DNA of 64,000 nucleotides, taken from assembly GCF_018474005.1 (NCBI RefSeq), contig NZ_JAHCSH010000002.1:496001-560000 (forward strand). The letters run 5' to 3'. Made by a program: the position numbers and the translations under genes. This document shows positions 35,829 through 44,910 of the stretch, in pieces. The first letter of the stretch is position 1. Every line of letters starts with the position of its first letter. The notes under the pieces were generated by a model. The model saw only the letters and a list, made by a program, of their open reading frames with translations, did no database searches and was not told where the DNA came from. This DNA is from Curvibacter sp. CHRR-16. Lineage in GTDB: Bacteria; Pseudomonadota; Gammaproteobacteria; Burkholderiales; Burkholderiaceae_C.

Positions 35829-36407
35829 ATGCAACACACCACTTCTACCCCCCGTACCACCTATGACGGACTGAGCCGTTTATTGCACTGGATCACGGCA
35901 CTGGCCGTTCTCGTGGCCTTCGTTTTGGGGCCAGAGGGATTTGGCCGCCTCGTCTCTGACGGGGAAGACCCCGCACAACACATCGGCATCGTTTTGCACG
36001 AAACCTTGGGCATGCTGGTGCTGGCACTTACCGTAGTGCGCTTGCTGTGGGCCACTGTGCGCCCCAGTGCGCCCCATTTGGCACTGGCACCTGCTATGCA
36101 CTACGGGGCTTTGGTGGTGCGCTTGGCTCTGTGGGTTTTGCTCTTGGCACTGCCTATTACAGCCTTGTTCACCCTGGCAAGCGAAGGCTACCCGCTCACA
36201 TTGCTGGGTGGGCTGCGTATAGACGAAATGCCATGGCTAGCCCAACTGGGCGTTACCGACATGCTGGACTGGGGCGATGTGCACAGCTTTTTAGGCGACA
36301 CAATCATGGTTCTGGCTGGCCTGCATGCAGTAGCTGCGATTTTTCACCATGCCGTTCTCAAGGACGGCGTGCTGGTATCGATGCTGCCTTGGCTGGATAA
36401 AAAATAA
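35829..36407 (+). CDS. Cytochrome b561 family membrane protein
   Basis: 192 residues with four membrane helices. Histidines fitting the two b haems are in [10 protein letters not shown] (helix 1), [11 protein letters not shown] (helix 2), [10 protein letters not shown] and [16 protein letters not shown] (helix 4). Such proteins move electrons between quinol and periplasmic acceptors. It ends 23 bases before ybeY. Confidence 0.92.
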   Translation: MQHTTSTPRTTYDGLSRLLHWITALAVLVAFVLGPEGFGRLVSDGEDPAQHIGIVLHETLGMLVLALTVVRLLWATVRPSAPHLALAPAMHYGALVVRLALWVLLLALPITALFTLASEGYPLTLLGGLRIDEMPWLAQLGVTDMLDWGDVHSFLGDTIMVLAGLHAVAAIFHHAVLKDGVLVSMLPWLDKK

Positions 36408-36430
36408 CCTCCTTTGCTTCGCACCACACC

Positions 36431-36883
36431 ATGCTGCCCTCGCTGACTTTGTCACTCCAGTTCGCCCGTTTCGATGCTGCCAGCCTACACCGCGCAACCC
36501 TGCCTCGCGCCCAAGTAACGCGCTGGATACGGCATGCCCTCGAATGCGACGGTGAAATCACGGTGCGCATCGTGGATGCCGACGAAGGACAATCCCTCAA
36601 CCGCGAGTACCGCCAAAAAGACTACGCCACCAACGTGCTAACGTTTGACTACGCGCAAGAGCCCATGGTGTGTGCTGACTTGGTTCTGTGCGCACCGGTA
36701 GTAGAACGCGAAGCCCGCGAGCAAGACAAAGACTTGCGGGCCCACTATGCCCATCTCATCGTGCACGGCACTTTGCACGCACAAGGCTGGGATCACGAGA
36801 CCAGTGAAGAAGAAGCCGAGGCCATGGAAGCACAGGAAATTGCCATCCTTGCTGGCTTGGGCTTTGACAACCCCTACCGCTGA
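36431..36883 (+). CDS. ybeY: Endoribonuclease YbeY
   Basis: A 150-residue metal-dependent RNase needed for 16S rRNA maturation and ribosome quality control. The zinc motif H-x3-H-x5-H is clear in [12 protein letters not shown], and [18 protein letters not shown] is the conserved upstream segment. The frame after the TGA stop stays open for another 28 codons (to 36970), encoding HPLWQLEHPEDPGLRMRH near its end. This is probably chance but is noted in the findings. Confidence 0.95.
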   Translation: MLPSLTLSLQFARFDAASLHRATLPRAQVTRWIRHALECDGEITVRIVDADEGQSLNREYRQKDYATNVLTFDYAQEPMVCADLVLCAPVVEREAREQDKDLRAHYAHLIVHGTLHAQGWDHETSEEEAEAMEAQEIAILAGLGFDNPYR

Positions 36884-37064
36884 TTTTTTGCTCGTTACGC
36901 CTCACGAAATGCCCACCCCCTGTGGCAGTTGGAGCACCCCGAAGACCCGGGCTTGCGTATGCGGCACTGACGAAATAAAGGGGGAAAACGCCTCTTAAGT
37001 CTCGATTGCGATGGTCGATATAGAGGTGAAATAGCAGCTATCCGTATTGAAGGCATCGTTAACC

Positions 37065-37436
37065 ATGGACATCACCAGCAGCACCAGCGCACCGTTGGAT
37101 CGTAGCTCGTCCATAGCTACCAGCCAACGCAGTATTTCCAGTTCTGCCCCTTCGAATCCCGCTTCTTTCAGCGACTCGGCGCCTATGGCCGATCGCGCAT
37201 CTATCAGTGATGAAGCCCGCAGCAAATTGGCAGAAGAAGACAACCTTGCCGCAGAAGGGCAAGACCCCAACGCCACACCCGGCGCAAAGCCGTCGGAAAC
37301 CAAAAAGTTTGTCTACGGAACCTTGGGACTTGATCGCCCCTCCGAAAAAGTTGAAGAAGCCCCCAAAGACGGCTATACATATGGTCGCTTTGCTGCTGCA
37401 GGCATCACCTTGGCAGCGCTGATCGCGCTGGTTTAA
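37065..37436 (+). CDS. Hypothetical protein with C-terminal hydrophobic segment
   Basis: About 123 residues from the ATG at 37065; a TTG six codons upstream is less likely. The first 55 residues are Ser/Thr/Ala-rich and probably disordered, and the middle is acidic. The end, KDGYTYGRFAAAGITLAALIALV, has a short hydrophobic stretch right at the C-terminus, as in a tail-anchored protein. I recognise no family. The spacer before it (36884-37064) holds no recognisable gene. Confidence 0.55.
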   Translation: MDITSSTSAPLDRSSSIATSQRSISSSAPSNPASFSDSAPMADRASISDEARSKLAEEDNLAAEGQDPNATPGAKPSETKKFVYGTLGLDRPSEKVEEAPKDGYTYGRFAAAGITLAALIALV

Positions 37437-37448
37437 ACCCCAAGCACT

Positions 37449-37913
37449 TTAAGCGGGAGGCGCTACCCGCATCGGGATGGTGATGGGGCCATCATTGACC
37501 AACTCCACCTGCATATCGGCAGCAAACTGCCCACTCGCCACCACGCTGTGGCGGCCAGCGGCTTGCTGCACCACATAGTCATACAAACGCCGCCCCTCAT
37601 CAGGCGCTGCGGCTTGCCCAAAGCTGGGGCGATTGCCCCCACTGGTGTCGGCCGCCAGGGTGAACTGGCTCACCAGCAGCAAACCGCCGTGCGAGCCCCT
37701 GCCATCCACGTCCTGCACGCAACGGTTCATCTTGCCAGCCTCGTCGCTGAAGATGCGCAGCTTGAGCAATTTGTCCAATAGCTTGTCTGCCTGTGCCAAT
37801 GTGTCGCCACGCTCGGCGCACAGCAGCACCAACAGGCCCTGGCCGATGGCGCCTAGCTCTTGGCCAGCCACGGTCACACGGGCACGCCGAACACGTTGCA
37901 CCAAAGCCAACAC
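37449..37913 (-). CDS. dtd: D-aminoacyl-tRNA deacylase
   Basis: A 154-residue DTD. The two family motifs are present: [17 protein letters not shown] and NDGPITIPM (the Gly-Pro motif). [15 protein letters not shown] is the usual N-terminus. It removes D-amino acids, and glycine, from mischarged tRNAs. It follows tyrS by 15 bases on the same strand, a common pair in this group. Confidence 0.95.
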   Translation of the reverse strand: MLALVQRVRRARVTVAGQELGAIGQGLLVLLCAERGDTLAQADKLLDKLLKLRIFSDEAGKMNRCVQDVDGRGSHGGLLLVSQFTLAADTSGGNRPSFGQAAAPDEGRRLYDYVVQQAAGRHSVVASGQFAADMQVELVNDGPITIPMRVAPPA

Positions 37914-37928
37914 AGTGCGATGCCCTAT

Positions 37929-39179
37929 TTAAGCCAACGTGACGCGGGCAAACTTGCGCTTACCCACTTGCAGCACATAGGTGCCAGCCGCTAGCTTGAG
38001 ACCTTTGTCACTGACTACAGAGCCATCCACACGCACCCCCCCGCCATCGATGAGGCGGTTGCCCTCGCTGGTCGATGCGGCCAAATTGGCCATCTTGAGC
38101 AATACGGCGATGCCTTGCGCTCCCCCCCCCTCGGCCAGTGGCAGATTGACTTCGGCAATCTCATCCGGAATACCGCCCTTGCTGCGATTGATGAAATCCT
38201 GCTCCGCCGCATCGGCTGCTGCCGCGTTGTGGAAACGGGTGGTGATCTCCTTGGCCAGCATGACCTTGGCGTCCTTGGGGTTGCGTCCAGCTTGCACCTC
38301 GGCCTTGAGTGCAGTAATCGCAGCCTCACTCTGAAAGCTGAGCAAGGTGAACCACTTCCACATCAACTCGTCGGAGATGGAAAGCACCTTGGCGAACATG
38401 GTATTGGCATCTTCGCTGATGCCCACGTAGTTGTTCTTGCTCTTGGACATCTTGTCCACGCCGTCCAGTCCTTCAAGCAGCGGCATGGTCAAAATGCATT
38501 GGGGTTCTTGACCGTACTCCTGCTGCAAATGGCGCCCCATGAGCAGGTTGAATTTTTGGTCGGTTCCGCCCAACTCCAAGTCCGACTGCAAGGCCACCGA
38601 ATCGTAGCCCTGCATCAGCGGGTAGAGAAATTCGTGCACGGCAATCGAGGTGCCTGCCGTGAAGCGTTGGTGAAAATCGTTGCGCTCCATCATGCGGGCC
38701 ACGGTGTACTTGGCCGCAAGTTGGATCATGCCGCGCGCGCCCAGCGGATCGCTCCACTCACTGTTGTAGCGGATTTCAGTCTTGGCCGGGTCGAGCACCA
38801 AACTGGCCTGTTTGTAGTAAGTCTCCGCATTCTGTTTGATCTGCTCAGCAGTCAATGGTGGGCGGGTGGTGTTGCGCCCCGAGGGGTCTCCAATCATGCT
38901 GGTGAAGTCGCCGATCAGAAAAATGACGGTATGCCCCAAATCCTGCAGCTGGCGCATTTTGTTGAGCACAACGGTATGGCCCAAGTGGATGTCTGGCGCT
39001 GTCGGATCCAAGCCCAGCTTGATGCGCAAAGGCTTTCCTGTGGCTTGAGACTTTTGCAGTTTTTTCACCCAATCGTCTTGGGGAATGAGTTCATCGCACC
39101 CACGCAGGGTAACGGCCAGTGCTTCGCGCACGCGGTCACTGAGCGGCGCTGCTAAGGATTGCTCGGGAGAGGCTTGCAT
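37929..39179 (-). CDS. tyrS: Tyrosyl-tRNA synthetase
   Basis: About 416 residues from the ATG at 39179, or 431 from 39224. Class I synthetase motifs are present: DIHLGHTVVLNK (HIGH-like) and DKMSKSKNNYV (KMSKS). A C-terminal S4 RNA-binding domain follows (LIDGGGVRVDGSVV, YVLQVGKRKFARV). It charges tRNA-Tyr. It is divergent from anmK over about 76 bases. Confidence 0.95.
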   Translation of the reverse strand: MQASPEQSLAAPLSDRVREALAVTLRGCDELIPQDDWVKKLQKSQATGKPLRIKLGLDPTAPDIHLGHTVVLNKMRQLQDLGHTVIFLIGDFTSMIGDPSGRNTTRPPLTAEQIKQNAETYYKQASLVLDPAKTEIRYNSEWSDPLGARGMIQLAAKYTVARMMERNDFHQRFTAGTSIAVHEFLYPLMQGYDSVALQSDLELGGTDQKFNLLMGRHLQQEYGQEPQCILTMPLLEGLDGVDKMSKSKNNYVGISEDANTMFAKVLSISDELMWKWFTLLSFQSEAAITALKAEVQAGRNPKDAKVMLAKEITTRFHNAAAADAAEQDFINRSKGGIPDEIAEVNLPLAEGGGAQGIAVLLKMANLAASTSEGNRLIDGGGVRVDGSVVSDKGLKLAAGTYVLQVGKRKFARVTLA

Positions 39180-39255
39180 ACGTATTCTTTTCGCAGGGGA
39201 AGGCCGTGATTCTATGCGCCACAATCAAGGCCTTCTTGTGCCTCCCAAACGACCC

Positions 39256-40404
39256 ATGCGCTCTCTCTATATTGGCTTGATGACAGGCACCTCGTTAGAC
39301 GGGGTGGATGCGACCTTGGTTGACTTTTCCACCAGCGAGCCCCATGTGCTGGGTCACATCACCGTGGATTACCCCGCTGATTTGCGCAGCACCTTCACGG
39401 AACTCAATAGCCCTGGAAACAACGAATTGCACCGAGCAGCGCTGGCAGGCAATGCACTGGCTCGCCTGTATGCACAAGCCGTACAGCAACTGCTAGACCA
39501 ATGCGGCTGCACTGCCAGCCAAGTGCAAGCCATAGGCGCGCATGGCCAAACCATACGCCACCAGCCTCATGCATGGGATGGTACGGGTTACACCCTGCAA
39601 ATCAACCAGCCCGCTTTGCTGGCCGAATTGAGTGGTATCGACGTGGTGGCGGACTTTCGCAGCCGTGACATTGCGGCAGGTGGCCAAGGCGCACCCCTAG
39701 TACCGCCGTTTCACGCCAGCGTGTGGGGGCGCATCGATGCCACAGTCGCCGTGCTCAACTGGGGGGGCATTGCCAATGTGTCCTTGCTGCCTCGTCTCGC
39801 TGGGGCCCATACACCGCCTGTGCTGGGCTTTGATTGCGGCCCAGCCAACACCCTGCTAGACCAATGGTGCCAACGCCATACAGGGCAGGTTTATGACGCG
39901 GGAGGTCACTGGGCTGCATCCGGCCAAGTACACCAAGGCTTGCTAGAGCAGATGCTGCAAGAGCCATTTTTTGCGCGTCCTGCCCCCAAAAGCACCGGGC
40001 GCGACTTATTCCACTTGGATTGGCTTGACCAGCACTTGTCCAACTGGCCTGCAATAGCCCCCGCCGATGTGCAAGCCACTTTGGCCGAACTCACCGCCAT
40101 CAGCAGCGCGCAAGCAATTGCCCACCATGCGATGCAAACGCGGGAAGTGATAGTGTGTGGTGGGGGGGCCTACAACCTGCACCTGCTGGCGCGCTTGCAA
40201 CAGAATTTGGAACGGTTACTGGGACAGGCATCGGGCAAAGTGCTTGTGATCCCATCCGATGCACGTGGCATCCCTGCGCAGCAAGTGGAAGCGGTTGCGT
40301 TTGCATGGCTGGCTTGGCGGCATGTGTTGCGCCAGCCTGCCAGTTGGCCCAGCGTCACCGGCGCACATGGCGCACGGGTACTGGGCGCTCTGTACCCTGC
40401 TTGA
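39256..40404 (+). CDS. anmK: Anhydro-N-acetylmuramic acid kinase
   Basis: 382 residues from the ATG at 39256, which matches the family N-terminus YIGLMTGTSLDGVDA; an upstream ATG at 39214 adds 14 residues. Other landmarks are GAHGQTIRH, VADFRSRDIAAGGQGAPLVP, NWGGIANVS and DCGPANTLLD. It phosphorylates and opens 1,6-anhydroMurNAc during cell-wall recycling. Length is normal. Confidence 0.94.
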   Translation: MRSLYIGLMTGTSLDGVDATLVDFSTSEPHVLGHITVDYPADLRSTFTELNSPGNNELHRAALAGNALARLYAQAVQQLLDQCGCTASQVQAIGAHGQTIRHQPHAWDGTGYTLQINQPALLAELSGIDVVADFRSRDIAAGGQGAPLVPPFHASVWGRIDATVAVLNWGGIANVSLLPRLAGAHTPPVLGFDCGPANTLLDQWCQRHTGQVYDAGGHWAASGQVHQGLLEQMLQEPFFARPAPKSTGRDLFHLDWLDQHLSNWPAIAPADVQATLAELTAISSAQAIAHHAMQTREVIVCGGGAYNLHLLARLQQNLERLLGQASGKVLVIPSDARGIPAQQVEAVAFAWLAWRHVLRQPASWPSVTGAHGARVLGALYPA

Positions 40405-40770
40405 TTAAACCGAGAACGAGGAACCACAACCACAAGTGGTAGTGGCGTTGGGGTTCTTGATGACGAACTGGGCACCTTGCAGATCTTCTTTGTAGTCGAT
40501 CTCTGCACCCACCAAATACTGGTAGCTCATCGCATCAATCAACAAAGAAACACCGTTCTTGGTCATCGTGGTGTCGTCTTCGTTGGCGATTTCATCAAAA
40601 GTGAAACCGTATTGAAAGCCCGAGCAACCACCACCTTGCACAAACACACGCAACTTCAAATCAGGGTTACCCTCTTCAGCAATCAGATCTGCCACTTTGG
40701 CAGCAGCACTGTCGGTAAAGACGATGGGAGCGGGCATTTCAGCCACAACAGCTTGCTCTACAGCGCTCAT
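40405..40770 (-). CDS. erpA: Iron-sulfur cluster insertion protein ErpA
   Basis: A 121-residue A-type carrier. The three conserved cysteines are in [11 protein letters not shown] and near the end in CGCGSSFSV. It hands Fe-S clusters to target enzymes. The stop abuts the anmK stop with no space. It is downstream of the bactofilin gene on the same strand. Confidence 0.95.
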   Translation of the reverse strand: MSAVEQAVVAEMPAPIVFTDSAAAKVADLIAEEGNPDLKLRVFVQGGGCSGFQYGFTFDEIANEDDTTMTKNGVSLLIDAMSYQYLVGAEIDYKEDLQGAQFVIKNPNATTTCGCGSSFSV

Positions 40771-40809
40771 AAAACTCTCCTAAAACGGTCAACTATTGAC
40801 CGCATTGTC

Positions 40810-41205
40810 TCACTGATTGTTTGCCGCTAGTTTGAGTGTGGGCTTTTCCTCGATATCAAGCAGTGGACGCAGCTGACCGGAGATCAACGCGCCTTGGTGC
40901 ATTTCCAAAGCGGTGTACTCCACATCACCTTCAATACGGGCTTTGGACTGCAACTCCAACATCTGGCGCGCATGCACAGGGCCTTTGACCGCGCCATTCA
41001 AGATGATGTGATCGGCTACCACCATGCCCGTGATGCGCGCTGTCTCTGAAATCAAGAGCATGCTGGGCACACCATCTTGCGCCTTGACATCGCCATGGAT
41101 TACACCATCCACACGCATGCCATCGGCGAACTGGATGTTGCCGTTGATCTCAGTCGTTTCAGCGATCAGGCTTCTGATAGCGGGTTGCTTGTTTTTATTG
41201 AACAT
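40810..41205 (-). CDS. Bactofilin
   Basis: A 131-residue polymer-forming cytoskeletal protein (DUF583). It shows the repeating beta-helix pattern: GNIQFADGMRVDGVIHGDVKA, ISETARITGMVVADHIILNG, VKGPVHARQMLELQSKARIEGDV. Bactofilins assemble into membrane-bound filaments that organise wall synthesis or polar proteins. It lies 22 bases after the coiled-coil membrane protein gene, so the two may act together. Confidence 0.93.
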   Translation of the reverse strand: MFNKNKQPAIRSLIAETTEINGNIQFADGMRVDGVIHGDVKAQDGVPSMLLISETARITGMVVADHIILNGAVKGPVHARQMLELQSKARIEGDVEYTALEMHQGALISGQLRPLLDIEEKPTLKLAANNQ

Positions 41206-41227
41206 CGTGCAATCCTTACATCAAGAT

Positions 41228-41962
41228 TCACAGTTTCTGGGTCTGCGTGGCGCGTACGCCGCCACCGTCAAGGACACGAACAGTAACACTTTTCAATACC
41301 ACTTGGGAAGGTATCGTCACCCTTCCTTCGACACGGCCATATTTGTTGATTTTGATTGCCTGCCCCCCATCTGGCAAACCAGCCGTCCATGGTTTAGCGT
41401 CTTGCACGCCAGCAAATACCACTTCGAGCTTGCCACTGAATTCCGGGGCTCCACGCACGGGCTGGATGATCATCACCTGCCACTTGTACTGCCCCTCTTC
41501 CACCTTATCGACTTGGATGCCACGAATCGACAACGCTGTAGTGTTGCTGGCAGGTATGAGTTTTTCAAAAAAACCCAAGTCATCGCGTAAAGATTGGTTT
41601 TGCGCCTCCAACTGCTTGACTTGCTCCTCTAGCTTTGTGCGCGAGGCCTTTTCTGTCGCAACCAAGGTATCGGCCGTATTGGCGATGGACTGGGCCTCAT
41701 CACGCGCCTGTTTGGTGGTATCCAACTCGGTCTTGATCTCGCTGATTTCCTTCTTCAGACTTTGAATCTCATCTTTGGCATCGCGATCCAATCCTGCAAT
41801 ATCACGTCCCAGCTCGAAAGCCCACAAACCGATAGAGCAGCAAAAACCAAAAACAATCGCAATGATGGCCCAGCGAAAAGGCCACGGTAGTGCACTGCGC
41901 ACCACCATACGGGGTGCACCTACTGTCAGGCGGCGGCGCCATGAACGCAAACGAATAGGCAT
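41228..41962 (-). CDS. Coiled-coil inner-membrane protein (DUF6776-like)
   Basis: About 244 residues from 41962 (249 from 41977). A basic N-terminus leads to one membrane helix (about 25-48, WAIIAIVFGFCCSIGLWAF). A long coiled coil follows (about 55-135, rich in KE/EL heptads, QVKQLEAQNQSLRDDLGF). A beta-rich C-terminal domain (KWQVMIIQPVR, LEVVFAG, INKYGRVEGRV) faces the periplasm. The function is unknown, but its linkage to bactofilin is suggestive. Confidence 0.8.
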   Translation of the reverse strand: MPIRLRSWRRRLTVGAPRMVVRSALPWPFRWAIIAIVFGFCCSIGLWAFELGRDIAGLDRDAKDEIQSLKKEISEIKTELDTTKQARDEAQSIANTADTLVATEKASRTKLEEQVKQLEAQNQSLRDDLGFFEKLIPASNTTALSIRGIQVDKVEEGQYKWQVMIIQPVRGAPEFSGKLEVVFAGVQDAKPWTAGLPDGGQAIKINKYGRVEGRVTIPSQVVLKSVTVRVLDGGGVRATQTQKL

Positions 41963-42048
41963 GGGTGAGGTCTCCAACAGGACGCGCGATCATAGCCCCA
42001 TGACACAAGCCCTTTTGGCACCCACTGCATAGAAGCAACAGGCAAAGA

Positions 42049-42081
42049 AAAAGCCGCTTGGGTGACCCCAAAGCGGCTTTT
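42049..42081 (-). terminator. Rho-independent terminator of rplM-rpsI
   Basis: Arms 42049-42059 and 42071-42081 pair over 11 bp (core GCCGCTT/AAGCGGC). On the minus strand they are followed by a TTTTTCTTT-type tract. It lies 23 bases after the rpsI stop. Confidence 0.88.
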
Positions 42082-42103
42082 GTTGCCTGAGCAGGAAAGC
42101 GGA

Positions 42104-42496
42104 TTAACGCTTGGAGAACTGCTTGCGGCGACGGGCGCTGTGCAGACCGACCTTTTTACGCTCGACTTCACGAGCGTCACGGGTCACGAAGCCAGCTTGG
42201 CTCAAGACAGGCTTGAGGTTGGCATCGTAGTCAATCAGAGCGCGGGTGATACCGTGACGGGCTGCACCGGCTTGACCGGATTCACCACCGCCGTGGACAT
42301 TCACTTGGATGTCGAATGCTTCGAGCAAGTTGGTCAGAGCCAGGGGCTGCTTGACGATCATGATCGAGGTTTGACGGCCAAAGTATTGGGTCACGTCTTT
42401 ACCGTTCACAGTGATCTTGCCGGAGCCTTTTTTCAGAAACACGCGGGCGACGCTGGATTTGCGACGGCCTGTGCCATTGTTCCATTCACCAATCAT
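42104..42496 (-). CDS. rpsI: 30S ribosomal protein S9
   Basis: 130 residues ending in the basic tail [17 protein letters not shown], whose last residues reach the decoding site. The N-terminus [21 protein letters not shown] and [10 protein letters not shown] are diagnostic. It follows rplM by 10 bases, the universal operon order. Confidence 0.98.
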   Translation of the reverse strand: MIGEWNNGTGRRKSSVARVFLKKGSGKITVNGKDVTQYFGRQTSIMIVKQPLALTNLLEAFDIQVNVHGGGESGQAGAARHGITRALIDYDANLKPVLSQAGFVTRDAREVERKKVGLHSARRRKQFSKR

Positions 42497-42506
42497 CTAA
42501 AGCTCC

Positions 42507-42935
42507 TTAGATTTCCAACACTTTGGGTTGCTGGGCAGTGTGTGGGTGCTCTGCACCACCGTACACCTTGAGCTTTTTGATCATGGCGTAACCCAGAGGG
42601 CCTTTGGGCAGCATGCCCTTGACAGCCTTCTCGAGTGCGCGGCCAGGATGCTTGGCTTGCAAGTCACGGAAGTTGGTAGCAGTGATACCACCGGGGAAAC
42701 CGGAGTGACGGTAGTAGATCTTGTCCAAGTTCTTGGTGCCAGTGACCTTGAGTTTGGAAGCATTGATCACCACGATGTAGTCACCGGTATCAACGTGAGG
42801 TGTGTAAATGGCCTTGTGTTTGCCGCGCAGACGGAGTGCCACTTCGCTGGCGACACGTCCGAGCACCTTATCGGTGGCGTCAATCACAAACCACTCATGC
42901 ACGACCTCAGCGGGTTTTGCGCTGAATGTAGACAT
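42507..42935 (-). CDS. rplM: 50S ribosomal protein L13
   Basis: 142 residues from the ATG at 42935, preceded by AAAGAGAAA; this matches the family start ([13 protein letters not shown]). Other landmarks are [30 protein letters not shown] and [13 protein letters not shown]13 is an early assembly protein. The 125-base leader carries a long-range stem, which could allow L13 autoregulation as known in E. coli. Confidence 0.97.
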   Translation of the reverse strand: MSTFSAKPAEVVHEWFVIDATDKVLGRVASEVALRLRGKHKAIYTPHVDTGDYIVVINASKLKVTGTKNLDKIYYRHSGFPGGITATNFRDLQAKHPGRALEKAVKGMLPKGPLGYAMIKKLKVYGGAEHPHTAQQPKVLEI

Positions 42936-42960
42936 GAAATTTCTCTTTCGAAAATGGTTT

Positions 42961-43060
42961 GGAGGGCTCTTTTCCACGGTCGGTTTTCCTCTGCTGGGAA
43001 TCTCTTAGGTGGGTATAAACTCTTTGCCGCGGAGCCACAAAAGCGCTGCAAAAGCCCTCC
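42961..43060 (-). promoter_or_regulatory. rplM-rpsI leader with long-range stem
   Basis: On the minus strand GGAGGGCT (43053-43060) pairs perfectly with AGCCCTCC (42961-42968), with extra T-A pairs beyond a one-base bulge. The 5' arm begins immediately after the -10 box, at the very start of the transcript. The 3' arm ends about 25 bases before the ATG. This would enclose the leader as one domain. Confidence 0.5.
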
Positions 43061-43090
43061 ATTATACAAAGCACCTAGCCAAACAGGCAA
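43061..43090 (-). promoter_or_regulatory. Sigma-70 promoter of rplM-rpsI
   Basis: On the minus strand TTGCCT (43085-43090) and a perfect TATAAT (43061-43066) are separated by 18 bases. This is the best promoter match seen in the window and is placed correctly for the L13/S9 operon. Confidence 0.85.
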
Positions 43091-43140
43091 GCAACGCCCC
43101 GACGCCCTAAGCAGGGCCCGGTGCTTTACCATGCAGGGCT

Positions 43141-44016
43141 ATGTTCAGTTACCGACACGCCTTTCACGCTGGCAACCATGCCGACGTGCTCAAGCACACC
43201 GCCTTACTGGCTGTGATGCGCTACCTCACCATCAAAGAGACCGCCCTGCAGATTGTGGACACCCACGCTGGCGCGGGTCTGTACCGCCTTGATGGCGACC
43301 ACGCCCAAACCAGTGCTGAAGCGCAAGATGGCTTTCTGCGCCTGCTACAAGCTCCAGCAGCCCTGCCAGCTGGCTTGCAAGACTATGTGGACATGGTAGC
43401 CAGCTTCAACACGGCAGGCCAATGGAATGTGTACCCCGGATCCCCCTTCATCGTGCAGCGCACTTTGCGCTTGCAAGACCACCTCAAACTGTGTGAACTG
43501 CACCCTACCGATGGCAAAGCCTTGTCCACCAACATCGCCCAGTTGGATGCGGGCAAGCAAATCATGGTGCTGCGCGAAGACGGCTTCCCCGCTGTCAAAC
43601 GCTTCATGCCGCCTCCCTCACGGCGCGGACTCTTGTTGGTAGATCCCAGCTACGAACTCAAACCCGACTACCACCGCGTGCATGAGTTGATCAGCGATTG
43701 CATGGTGCGCTTTGCCACCGGCACCTACATGGTGTGGTACCCCATCGTGCCGCGCTCCGAAGCACATGACCTGCCCAAGCGACTGCGCACCTTGGCCACC
43801 AAAGCTGGCAAACCGTGGGTACACGCAACGCTAACCGTCAAATCGAACAAACTGGTCGGCAACGACAACATGCCCAGCGGCGGTTTGCCTGCCAGCGGCG
43901 TGGTGGTGATCAACCCGCCCCACACGCTCAAAGCCACGCTCAAGGAATGCCTGCCCGTGATGGTCAAACTACTCAAACAAGACAGCAACGCCGCCTATAC
44001 CCTGGAAGGGACATAG
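43141..44016 (+). CDS. rlmJ: 23S rRNA (adenine(2030)-N6)-methyltransferase
   Basis: A 291-residue RlmJ. It shows FSYRHAFHAGNHADVLKH, DTHAGAGLYRL (SAM site), YPGSP and GLLLVDPSYELKPDY. The catalytic motif, DPPY in E. coli, reads DPSY here. It methylates A2030 in 23S rRNA. It is divergent from rplM. Confidence 0.94.
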   Translation: MFSYRHAFHAGNHADVLKHTALLAVMRYLTIKETALQIVDTHAGAGLYRLDGDHAQTSAEAQDGFLRLLQAPAALPAGLQDYVDMVASFNTAGQWNVYPGSPFIVQRTLRLQDHLKLCELHPTDGKALSTNIAQLDAGKQIMVLREDGFPAVKRFMPPPSRRGLLLVDPSYELKPDYHRVHELISDCMVRFATGTYMVWYPIVPRSEAHDLPKRLRTLATKAGKPWVHATLTVKSNKLVGNDNMPSGGLPASGVVVINPPHTLKATLKECLPVMVKLLKQDSNAAYTLEGT

Positions 44017-44096
44017 GCGCTTTTTTGCCAGTAAGAGTGTGGTAATAAACACCGTGGCAGCATTGGCCATCGCTTTTGCATACCCAAGGACGCTTT

Positions 44097-44894
44097 ATGC
44101 ACGCTGCTTTTTCTTACCGCCGCCAATCTACTGGACTAGTCGTTGCCATGCTCTGCGGCCATTTGGCGCTGATCGGCACAGCCCAAGCACAAGACGCTCC
44201 CGATATGCAGGAGAACAAGGACTCCTCATCGTGGAGCGTGGGAGTGATGGCGATGAGCAATACCAAGCCCTATAAAAACTTTGACAACAAAAACCAAATT
44301 TGGCCCTTGGTGACCTACGAAAACCGCTGGGTGCGTGTCATGGGGCCTGGCTTGGACGTGAAACTAGGACGCACGGGGTCTGTGTCGTATGCCCTTACGC
44401 TGTCTTATGCGGGCGATGGCTACCAATCCGGAGACTCTCCGTACTTGGCCGGTATGCACGACCGCAACAGCAGCGTATGGGTAGGCGGCAAAGTGCACTG
44501 GCGCAACGACTGGGCCAACATGGGGGCCACATGGCAAGGTGATGCATCCAGCTACAGCCAAGGGCAAAAATTTCAGCTCAGCATCGACAAACGGTTTGCC
44601 GCAGGCCCCATTGGCATCAGCCCCAAACTGGCGGTCACTTGGTTAGACAAAAACTACGTGGACTACTACTACGGCGTCACTGCCAGCGAGGTGCGCGCCG
44701 ACAGGCCCAGCTATACCGGCAGTGCCACTACCAACACCGAATTGAGTATCCGTGTGGACTACCCCATCAGTCGAGCAGACATGGTTTTCCTGGACACGGG
44801 CGTCACGCGCTTTGGCAACGCTATACAAGACAGTCCACTGATTGATCGCAGCAGCGTAACGGCGGTGCGCATAGGCTACGTACACCGCTTCTAA
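44097..44894 (+). CDS. MipA/OmpV-family outer-membrane protein
   Basis: 265 residues from the ATG at 44097, preceded by AAGGA. The signal peptide ends TAQAQ. The mature barrel shows SWSVGVMAMSNTKPYK, WPLVTYENRWVRVMG, and a terminal RIGYVHRF ending in Phe for outer-membrane assembly. The family includes MltA-interacting MipA and OmpV. It is followed after 16 bases by a two-component system, which may control it. Confidence 0.88.
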   Translation: MHAAFSYRRQSTGLVVAMLCGHLALIGTAQAQDAPDMQENKDSSSWSVGVMAMSNTKPYKNFDNKNQIWPLVTYENRWVRVMGPGLDVKLGRTGSVSYALTLSYAGDGYQSGDSPYLAGMHDRNSSVWVGGKVHWRNDWANMGATWQGDASSYSQGQKFQLSIDKRFAAGPIGISPKLAVTWLDKNYVDYYYGVTASEVRADRPSYTGSATTNTELSIRVDYPISRADMVFLDTGVTRFGNAIQDSPLIDRSSVTAVRIGYVHRF

Positions 44895-44910
44895 GCATGG
44901 AGGCATTGGT

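Noticed and set aside
36884-37064. A tRNA or small RNA in the spacer after ybeY
   Set aside because: No cloverleaf, CCA end or strong hairpin was seen.
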